From Pseudoalteromonas arctica (GTDB lineage: Bacteria; Pseudomonadota; Gammaproteobacteria; Enterobacterales; Alteromonadaceae), in assembly GCF_012927645.1 (NCBI RefSeq), contig NZ_JABBMT010000010.1:62001-126000 (forward strand): a stretch of DNA of 64,000 bases, given 5' to 3'. Of this stretch, positions 28,765 through 35,313 are shown in pieces (position 1 is the first letter of the stretch; each line of letters opens with the position of its first letter). Below the pieces are notes generated by a model, which was not told where the DNA came from, searched no databases, and worked only from the letters and a program-made list of their open reading frames with translations. Made by a program: the position numbers and the translations under genes.

Positions 28765-29562
28765 GTGCTTGATAATAACTTCCCCTCAGAGCAGCTTACT
28801 TTACTATGTGCTGACTTAGCCCAACTAAGATTAGTAGCCGATTTAACACTTGCGCCTACTATGCCGTACTTTGCTGAAAAACCTTATCCTATTGGCCGCT
28901 GCAGAGAAATAAGAGACGAGGTATTTACATTACTACAAGCACAACTGCCACACACAAACAAACCAGGGCTTAGCTTATTAAAAGGTCTTATTGCACAGGG
29001 CAATCCTTTACAAAAAGCATGGGGTTCACTGCGGGATGAGTATTTTCAAAACGCATTTATTATTGGTCCTTGGTATATTGATGTTGCCAACGACACCGTA
29101 AATGCCAATAAACCCAGAGTAGAGATTTTGCCTTTATCGACATCAAACTTTACATCAATTAAAGATTTTACTCAGTTTGTAAAAATAGCCCGTAGCTATT
29201 GGAAAGTTGCGGTGTATAGAAATGATGTATGCCCAGCACTTGCGCCTTATATGCCACTTTTATGTGTGGGTGATAATGGTACTAGCTGGCTAGGAGCTGC
29301 AAATGACGATATGCTAAACATCGCAATACAGAGCCAATTTAGCCAGTCAAAAGCAATATTAAAAGAGCTGCCAAGCCCACCTAAAAAGATAATACAACGC
29401 TGGCAATCGCTGTTATTAAACTTTACTCACGACCCTTTTTTGGTAACGGAAGGAGATGTAATCACCTTTTGTGATGAATACAGTAAAAAATTACAGCACC
29501 CCGATCTAGCACACAGGGATGCCGCTGTAATTGCTTACTCATCGTTACCAAAGTCAGTGTGA
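28765..29562 (+). CDS. Hypothetical protein, 265 residues
   Basis: GTG start at 28765 with AAGGAA about 6 bases upstream, 18 bases after the frameshifted HEAGH gene, so probably the same operon. Not recognised. No signal peptide or membrane helix. It is soluble in composition, with several Trp/Tyr-rich stretches (FIIGPWYIDVAND; ARSYWKVAVYRND; GDNGTSWLGAAND) and a mainly helical C-terminus. Possibly a partner or substrate of the HEAGH protein. Confidence 0.72.
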   Translation: MLDNNFPSEQLTLLCADLAQLRLVADLTLAPTMPYFAEKPYPIGRCREIRDEVFTLLQAQLPHTNKPGLSLLKGLIAQGNPLQKAWGSLRDEYFQNAFIIGPWYIDVANDTVNANKPRVEILPLSTSNFTSIKDFTQFVKIARSYWKVAVYRNDVCPALAPYMPLLCVGDNGTSWLGAANDDMLNIAIQSQFSQSKAILKELPSPPKKIIQRWQSLLLNFTHDPFLVTEGDVITFCDEYSKKLQHPDLAHRDAAVIAYSSLPKSV

Positions 29563-29694
29563 TTTATGATATCAGTGCAACACTCATTGTAATGACGTGT
29601 AATAGAAAAGCCTGTCCTTGTTCCTATACTCCTTAATGAGTAAAGCAAATAGCTTTTGCTCGCCAACCTATTCAAGCAATTTAAGGAGAAATTT

Positions 29695-30039
29695 ATGGCT
29701 ACATTTAAAGTGAATATCCCAGCAGGTCCAATCTGGGATCAAAAAGATGCTGAAGAAAAAGCGCCAGCCGTTGCCGCAGCACATCAAGGCACATGGACAG
29801 GCCAATGGAATACAGTAGTAGAAAGTCAAATGAGTGTTGTTGAAGTTGAACTTGAAGTGACAAACACAGGTAGTAATTCATTCAAAACAACTGTATTAGC
29901 CGGCCCTCTTTGGAGCAATGACGAAGCTCAAAAAATAGGTAAAACTATCGCCGCTTCATATGGTGCAGAGTTTACCGGTGAATGGAAAACCATCGTAAAT
30001 GGTGTGATGAGTGTTATTGAAATAGAGTATAAATTTTAA
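29695..30039 (+). CDS. MVL-family mannan-binding lectin
   Basis: 114 residues, nearly identical in length and layout to the Microcystis viridis lectin MVL (113 residues), which binds the Man-alpha(1-6)-Man / Man3GlcNAc2 core of high-mannose glycans. It is two tandem homologous domains of about 55 residues, each with AGP(I/L)W near its start, an A(A/S)(Y/H)(G/Q) stretch, FTG(E/Q)W or WTGQW, and MSV(V/I)E at the end. The ATG at 29695 has AAGGAGA about 5 bases upstream; an in-frame extension upstream has none. No signal peptide, so it is cytoplasmic or released by lysis or an unknown route. The recognition of MVL is from memory of the sequence and is strong. Confidence 0.92.
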   Translation: MATFKVNIPAGPIWDQKDAEEKAPAVAAAHQGTWTGQWNTVVESQMSVVEVELEVTNTGSNSFKTTVLAGPLWSNDEAQKIGKTIAASYGAEFTGEWKTIVNGVMSVIEIEYKF

Positions 30040-30052
30040 TTAGTTAGAATTT

Positions 30053-30089
30053 ATAAAGCGCTATGACACCTAAGCTTATAGCGCTTTAA
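30053..30089 (+). terminator. Hairpin after the lectin gene
   Basis: AAAGCGCTAT (30055-30064) and ATAGCGCTTT (30078-30087) form a 10-bp perfect stem with a 13-base loop between two convergent genes. There is no T-run on either side, so intrinsic termination is uncertain. Confidence 0.45.
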
Positions 30090-30268
30090 CTGCTCCTCAA
30101 ACTAGACTTGCAACCACTACCAAAACGAAAGCATACAAAATACCTTTAGCTAACCACTTGCCAGAATGGCAAAAAGGCTCTTACTTGGAGTTCTGTAAAT
30201 AACTGTACTAGTAATATTTACACTATGAAATAAGATTTATCCCTATGGCATTAAACTTTAAAATCTCT

Positions 30269-31768
30269 TTAGCTATAACCAGTAATTAAAGTGTCACCAA
30301 TTACTCCCTTTATAGGAGATTCCGGTGGGTGGGAATAATTTAGAGTTGATAAAAAATCTTCTTCTGTTGGCAGCTCAACATTAAATTGGGGAGTTATGAT
30401 ATTTGTAATATTATCAACCACACTCAGAACCATAACCTTTTGACCAAAGCTAGCTAATAGTGCAAGCCTCATCTCTTGCCAATATGATAGTTTAGATGTG
30501 TTTGCCTTTACTTCTACAGCGACGCATTCTTCTGAATTGTATGCAATAAAATCATACCTCCCGGGATGCCCTAATTTTTTATATTTTTTCCCACCATCCA
30601 AAATATCTTTGGGAGTTTTTTTACTATTTTGATGTTCTAGGAAGCACTTTTGAATATATAAATGAACCCGAATATTATCTTGCAAAAATTGGTTAGTTAC
30701 ATTGAGGCTACCGATTTTTCCTCGTTGTAAAGCAGAAATCAAGCCAAACCTTCCTTGGCACTTTTGAATACTGGCACATTTATGAAAGTGCCCTGTATAA
30801 AGGGGCGGGGTTAATCCATCTAAATAGATAGGGTTAAATAAATTTCTTCCCAAGCTACAAGGAGCCTGCTTTCTGTCTTTTTGGTATAAGTGACAAGGAT
30901 ATTTTGATGAGCAAGTTTTAGCTAATTCTATAAACTCCTCAAATGTATAGTCTAACTCTTTTGGGTAGGTGTTTTGTTCTAAATTTTCAGACGAAATATT
31001 TATACCTAACCCCCTTTTTTGACCCAAGTTATTTTTAAAAATATTTATATGCGAAAGTCCAACGTGCGTATCTGGAACAATATTGAGTAACTTATGATTT
31101 AGACTACTATTTTTTCGTTCTTTACCGAACCTAGCTACTTCATACCCCATATCTTTCAACTTTACGATGGCTGCCATCTCACCATCAAATCCAATTTTTT
31201 GCACTTTAGTTGCTTTTTTAACTGATAATTTGACCTCTCCAACCGTTTTTCCTTTCCATTTATTCCAATTACCTCTCCACTCTTGTGCTCTAGCGTGTTC
31301 ACATAAAGCATCAACCTCATGGTAACGCTCTTTAAAAAATAAATATTTAGCATACAACTCAAAAGTGCCGTGCCTAGGCAATATTTCTATAAGTCTATTT
31401 TTAAGTGCTTTTGCTATACCACCAGAAAGTAATATTACTTTTTCGCAATAATACTCGAATAATTCATCAAAATTACTATCTACCTCTGTAAGAGGATATA
31501 ATAAGCTGGCTATAAGGCAGTAGTTTTTGTGTTTTTCTTCACTTGAATCACTAATTTCAAATGCATCTAATAATTTTATGAATTTACTTAATAGTACTAA
31601 TTCACCACCTACTTTCATCCTTGAAGCAACATCAATGAAAAAGGCGAAATCTAAGGAATACCTTTCACCTTCAGAAATATAATAACTCGCATTCTTTGAA
31701 ATATATTTTTGAATTTTAATTGTATCGTTAGCATTAAAGTTTTCTTGTAAAATTTCATTTAAATTCAT
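30269..31768 (-). CDS. PD-(D/E)XK nuclease-like protein, possible defence gene
   Basis: 499 residues. The C-terminal region carries a restriction-endonuclease-fold signature: Asp406 in GRYDFIAY and Glu419-Val-Lys421 in VAVEVKAN, followed by helical SYWQEMRLALL, like VRR-NUC or Hjc-type domains. A Cys-rich section (Cys286, Cys292, Cys304, Cys331, Cys337) may bind a metal. A central GFDGEMAAIVKLKDMGYEV (about 193-211) resembles the start of Mrr-like nuclease domains. The N-terminal 170 residues are helical and unassigned. No signal peptide. It lies downstream of a same-strand 206-residue gene in AT-rich accessory DNA beside a tRNA, a typical setting for defence genes; that role is inferred. Confidence 0.72.
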   Translation of the reverse strand: MNLNEILQENFNANDTIKIQKYISKNASYYISEGERYSLDFAFFIDVASRMKVGGELVLLSKFIKLLDAFEISDSSEEKHKNYCLIASLLYPLTEVDSNFDELFEYYCEKVILLSGGIAKALKNRLIEILPRHGTFELYAKYLFFKERYHEVDALCEHARAQEWRGNWNKWKGKTVGEVKLSVKKATKVQKIGFDGEMAAIVKLKDMGYEVARFGKERKNSSLNHKLLNIVPDTHVGLSHINIFKNNLGQKRGLGINISSENLEQNTYPKELDYTFEEFIELAKTCSSKYPCHLYQKDRKQAPCSLGRNLFNPIYLDGLTPPLYTGHFHKCASIQKCQGRFGLISALQRGKIGSLNVTNQFLQDNIRVHLYIQKCFLEHQNSKKTPKDILDGGKKYKKLGHPGRYDFIAYNSEECVAVEVKANTSKLSYWQEMRLALLASFGQKVMVLSVVDNITNIITPQFNVELPTEEDFLSTLNYSHPPESPIKGVIGDTLITGYS

Positions 31769-31869
31769 AGCTTTATAAGTTCCATTTATACCATTTAGCG
31801 CACTAATAATGAAAAAGGTTGTTAGTTAAAATATTGATGAGTTAGAAAAGTAAGTTACTAAATTCGTAG

Positions 31870-32424
31870 CTATTTAAAATAATCATAGGTTATTAACCTT
31901 TGAATTCGGCTAAAGATAGGTGATGTATATACCCTGACGTAACCGCCCATCAAAGGACATTGAATGACTAAACCACTACTGAGCAGCCTGTGAAAAAGAG
32001 CATAAACATCATCAATCAATATGTGAGTTTTATCTGCGATATAATCTTCAGGTTTATAATTAATCTCGCTACGATGAGAGACTTTTTTTTGATATTCATC
32101 TAAATGATATAAAACAGTAAGCTCACGAAAAGATAAGTTACTTAAAGCAGCTAAAGCTTCATGATAAAAATCGGGGTCTTCATCAATGAGTTTTGACGTT
32201 GTACTTGCCATATAGAAGCTCATTAATATTTCAAATTTCTCTTCGCAATTAGCCCTTTCTAATACCTCTTGAGTTACAATGATCGCAGAAATTATTTTAT
32301 TATATTTCACTTCAGAATCATTTATTGAAAGCTCTCCCTTTTTCAACAGCTCAAACAGTTGATTCTGTTTATAATTACTTCTGATATCATATAGAGCTTT
32401 CGCTGACTTTAAGGCTGCACTCAT
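31870..32424 (-). CDS. Hypothetical helical protein upstream of the nuclease-like gene
   Basis: 184 residues from the ATG at 32424. A TTG two codons upstream (32430) has GGAGG at ideal spacing and may be the true start, giving 186 residues. Not recognised. Mostly helical, with a patch of acidic residues (LIDEDPDFYHEAL) and a C-terminal part (DVYALFHRLLSSGLVI) reminiscent of a winged-helix or PCI-type end, but no firm domain. It is about 100 bases upstream of the PD-(D/E)XK gene on the same strand, so the two may form a pair. Confidence 0.65.
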   Translation of the reverse strand: MSAALKSAKALYDIRSNYKQNQLFELLKKGELSINDSEVKYNKIISAIIVTQEVLERANCEEKFEILMSFYMASTTSKLIDEDPDFYHEALAALSNLSFRELTVLYHLDEYQKKVSHRSEINYKPEDYIADKTHILIDDVYALFHRLLSSGLVIQCPLMGGYVRVYTSPIFSRIQRLITYDYFK

Positions 32425-32948
32425 TTCCAAACTAAACCTCCATTTATTTACTAACACCCTAATATTTGTACCGAACTGAAATTGCAATAACATTAGATGC
32501 AACTAAATGGTATTGCTGATGATTTGGGGATTTTGAACTTGCCCAAAATAAACACAGTGATAAAGTGACAGTCACTTCCAAGCTATTACTGCATTGCCCA
32601 GCGTTTATTCTGCTTCTATTAAACCTAATTTATTACTTTAAAACAACTAACCCATTTAAAGCACAGTTATAGATCACCGCGACTCAAGAACTCAATTTAT
32701 ACTTAACAACCAAAATTCTATAGTAATAGCATGAAAGACTAGAAATAAAGGGAGTAAATCTTGATCATACATCACGGTTAATTAACTTTTGCTATTAGGG
32801 TAAGCTGTCTTAAATGTAATTTGGATATTTTGAAAACTGGCGCGCGAATAAACTTTTTTGAAATTAGAAAATTTCGATTTAGACTGCTATAAATGTGCTA
32901 CAAAAAAACAAATAAAACAGAAAACAACTCGTAACCCATTGATTTTAT
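32425..32948. other. Intergenic region between accessory module and tRNA-Arg
   Basis: About 520 AT-rich bases with no gene. It contains a perfect palindrome, AAGTGAC-A-GTCACTT, at 32563-32577, about 140 bases upstream of the accessory gene start, which may be an operator. The 3' flank of the tRNA is in this region. No second copy of the tRNA 3' end, which would mark an integration site, was seen. Confidence 0.5.
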
Positions 32949-33023
32949 TGGTAGCCCCTACAGGAATCGAACCTGTAACTGCCCCTTAGGAGGGGGCCGT
33001 TATATCCATTTAACTAAGAGGCC
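32949..33023 (-). tRNA. tRNA-Arg (anticodon CCT)
   Basis: A 75-base cloverleaf including an encoded CCA. The acceptor stem GGCCTCT pairs with AGGGGCT (with G-U pairs), the anticodon loop is CTCCTAA, and the T-arm is TACAGGTTCGATTCCTGTA. It closely resembles E. coli tRNA-Arg(CCU). This tRNA is a frequent integration target, and its 3' side faces the accessory block at 28-32 kb. Its 5' end is only 3 bases from a heptanucleotide array, which pushes any ordinary promoter into or beyond the repeats. Confidence 0.95.
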
Positions 33024-33026
33024 ACA

Positions 33027-33089
33027 TTCGAGCTTCGAGCTTCGAGCTTCGAGCTTCGAGCTTCGAGCTTCGAGCTTCGAGCTTCGAGC
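33027..33089. repeat. Heptanucleotide array 1: nine copies of TTCGAGC
   Basis: Nine exact 7-bp units, 63 bp, beginning 3 bases upstream of the tRNA-Arg 5' end. One extra T separates it from the second array. Reading on the minus strand the unit is GCTCGAA. It is non-coding. Confidence 0.97.
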
Positions 33090-33090
33090 T

Positions 33091-33146
33091 GCTGATAGCT
33101 GATAGCTGATAGCTGATAGCTGATAGCTGATAGCTGATAGCTGATA
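33091..33146. repeat. Heptanucleotide array 2: eight copies of GCTGATA
   Basis: Eight exact 7-bp units, 56 bp, directly after array 1 and before the end of the FlgO-like lipoprotein gene (stop at 33207). Two unrelated 7-mers of the same length side by side suggest slippage-driven growth from separate seeds. Confidence 0.97.
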
Positions 33147-33206
33147 AGAAATTATAACGGTTTATCCTATTTACAATCAAGCAGTTAAATGGATTTTATA
33201 ACGACG

Positions 33207-33866
33207 CTAGTTAATACTCGCGCGTTGTAGGTGAATATCGGCGTTGTTGAGTACGTAATAAGGCAGTATTTTGTTGCTGCTGGCAACGACGCGTTTGCTG
33301 GTGATATCAATAATACGGGCATTTACTTCAACACCATTACTGCGATAGATCAAGGTGCCTGATAACACATGACTGGCGATGCGTTGATCCGCTAACTGCT
33401 CTATATCGCGTGAAAATACAAAGTCACCGCGTGGGTTCATAGTTATTTGGTCGGTGGTTTTAAAGTCAACAATACCATAACCAAATTTTTGCAGTTGATG
33501 AATAAAACTCTCTGATAACTGGTTGCCTAATTGGCTGCTGTTATTAAGGCTGGCATCTAAATCTACAAATGAAGTAACGGCAATCGAGGTATCAAGCTCT
33601 GTTTGCATTGTGTCGACTAAGTCTAACGCCATTTGCTCTACATAATTAACCAGTGTTTTATGATGCTTGTTAGGACTAAACTGCGCTGAGTTATCGAGTG
33701 GCTCGGCACTATTCATTTGTACTTGTTTTAGCATTTGAGTAAGGTCATATCGGCTAGTCGTACTTTGTACAGGCTCAGCCGTATTATTGGTCATACTGCA
33801 TGCGCTGAGGATGCTGATCATCCCCCCTACGGTTAATAACTTAGCGCTGTGGATTAGCTTACTCAT
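33207..33866 (-). CDS. FlgO-family lipoprotein, copy 3
   Basis: 219 residues. Lipoprotein signal peptide with lipobox LSAC. The FlgO-like domain includes a beta/alpha start (TSIAVTSFVDLDA), QLGNQLSESFIHQLQKFGY, the shared motif GDFVFSRD, SHVLSGTL and VNARIIDI. FlgO-type proteins are outer-membrane lipoproteins, in vibrios tied to the flagellar base. The start at 33866 is chosen because GAGG lies 6 bases upstream; longer starts at 33869 and a GTG at 33878 exist. It begins 9 bases from the end of the previous lipoprotein gene. Confidence 0.83.
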   Translation of the reverse strand: MSKLIHSAKLLTVGGMISILSACSMTNNTAEPVQSTTSRYDLTQMLKQVQMNSAEPLDNSAQFSPNKHHKTLVNYVEQMALDLVDTMQTELDTSIAVTSFVDLDASLNNSSQLGNQLSESFIHQLQKFGYGIVDFKTTDQITMNPRGDFVFSRDIEQLADQRIASHVLSGTLIYRSNGVEVNARIIDITSKRVVASSNKILPYYVLNNADIHLQRASIN

Positions 33867-33874
33867 CATCGGCC

Positions 33875-34555
33875 TCACTTACTCGCTTGTTTCAGCATTA
33901 CGCCATCAGTGCGATAGCTGCTGTCGAGTGCATCAACAACGGATTGCGGAATAAACCCTTGTGCAGAGCCAACCACAGCCTTACTAGCTAAACCAATAAT
34001 TCGGGCATTGACTAGTACACCACCTTGATGATTTACCATAGTGCCGGCCAGTACATAGTTAAAGTTTTGATCTTTACTTAGCTCTAAATAATCGCGACTA
34101 AATACAAAGTCGCCAGAGGGAGTAACACGCATGTAGTCGGTGGTTTTAAAGTCGATCACCGGTACACCAAAGCTGTGTAGCTCGTGCATAAAACTTTCAG
34201 CGATTTGATTACCTAATAATGTGCCGCCGTTGTAATCATCATCTAAAAAGATAAAGCTTGATACGGCCAGCGGCGTTTTACTGTTCACGTATTGCAGGTT
34301 TTCTGCCATGTCTTGCATTATACCCCGCACGTAATGGTTGATATTTTTACGTGTTGGGACTGTTACTTGGCTGCTATCGTTCATCACTGGAATATTATTT
34401 TGATAAAATGTATTACTTTGCCCAGGAGCAGCAACCATTCTTTGATCACCCTCTAACTGCGCAGAGTTATCAGTTTGTGCCGTTTTGCCCGGTTCCATCA
34501 TTTGCGCGCAACCAAAACCCAGTGGCAAACATAAAGTTAATATTAAGCGTTTCAT
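33875..34555 (-). CDS. FlgO-family lipoprotein, copy 2
   Basis: 226 residues, lipobox GFGC. The same core as its neighbours: TPLAVSSFIFLDDD, LLGNQIAESFMHELHSFGV, SGDFVFSRD, FNYVLAGTM and VNARIIGL. A polar Gln/Asn-rich linker (about 17-70) joins the lipid anchor to the domain. It lies in tandem between two homologues, all on the same strand, downstream of the usher gene. Confidence 0.84.
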   Translation of the reverse strand: MKRLILTLCLPLGFGCAQMMEPGKTAQTDNSAQLEGDQRMVAAPGQSNTFYQNNIPVMNDSSQVTVPTRKNINHYVRGIMQDMAENLQYVNSKTPLAVSSFIFLDDDYNGGTLLGNQIAESFMHELHSFGVPVIDFKTTDYMRVTPSGDFVFSRDYLELSKDQNFNYVLAGTMVNHQGGVLVNARIIGLASKAVVGSAQGFIPQSVVDALDSSYRTDGVMLKQASK

Positions 34556-34567
34556 GAGAGCTCCTAA

Positions 34568-35161
34568 TTAGTATTCGCTGCGGTAAATATAACCGTCGCG
34601 CTGTTGTATTTTTTCATCGCCCCACATCACATTTATGGGAATTTCTGTACTAGCGGCAGATACAACGCGGCTATCTTGTGTATTTACCATACGGGCATTC
34701 ACTATATAGGCATGTTGTTGCCGTGTGAGTGTTCCCGTGATCACAAAGTCAATATTCTGACGTTGGCGTAACTTGCTAATATCACGACTTAACATGCTAT
34801 CTGCATTGCTGGCTAAATTAAGGTGTTTTTCAAGGCGATATTCAATCGTGTTATAGCCAAGTTGGGTAAACTGAGTAAGTAAGCTTTCTTGAATTTGTTG
34901 ACTCAGACCTGCGCCCTGCCCTTGTGCCAGCTCACTGTCTAGCGCGTTGGCTAAGTAAAAGCTAGTAACGGCAATCCGTGCAGAGCTTTTAAATGGCCCT
35001 TGCACATGGCTCAATTGACTACTCAAGTCGCTCACATACTGATGCACAGTATAAGATGCCATTGTTGCTTTTGGGGCATTGGTACTTGGTGCTGGCGGTT
35101 TTTCTTGCGTTAGACTACACGCAGTTAGACTCAGCAATAATAAACATAACAAAAGGCGCAT
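34568..35161 (-). CDS. FlgO-family lipoprotein, copy 1
   Basis: 197 residues from the ATG at 35161 (AGGA about 9 bases upstream), lipobox LTAC. The most diverged of the three: SARIAVTSFYLANA, SQQIQESLLTQFTQLGY, SMLSRDISKL, DFVITGTL and VNARMVNT. It is first after the usher gene, with a spacer of about 150 bases, so co-expression with the pilus genes is possible but not shown. Confidence 0.82.
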   Translation of the reverse strand: MRLLLCLLLLSLTACSLTQEKPPAPSTNAPKATMASYTVHQYVSDLSSQLSHVQGPFKSSARIAVTSFYLANALDSELAQGQGAGLSQQIQESLLTQFTQLGYNTIEYRLEKHLNLASNADSMLSRDISKLRQRQNIDFVITGTLTRQQHAYIVNARMVNTQDSRVVSAASTEIPINVMWGDEKIQQRDGYIYRSEY

Positions 35162-35313
35162 AATTGCCATCCTCACTAAACATGGCAATAACAAAGCAAG
35201 TACTATGCCTATTTATAGTTTTATTGGGTTATCTGTGTAGTGAGTCACCATGCAGTTGAGCTGTTGTAGCTTTAATTTATCACAATCAGCTTGGGCATTT
35301 TTTTGATATTCCT

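Noticed and set aside
32949-33023. tRNA-Arg as a proven island attachment site
   Set aside because: No direct repeat of the tRNA 3' end and no integrase gene were found in the window; only the setting suggests it.
33027-33146. CRISPR array
   Set aside because: Units are contiguous 7-mers with no spacers and no cas genes nearby.
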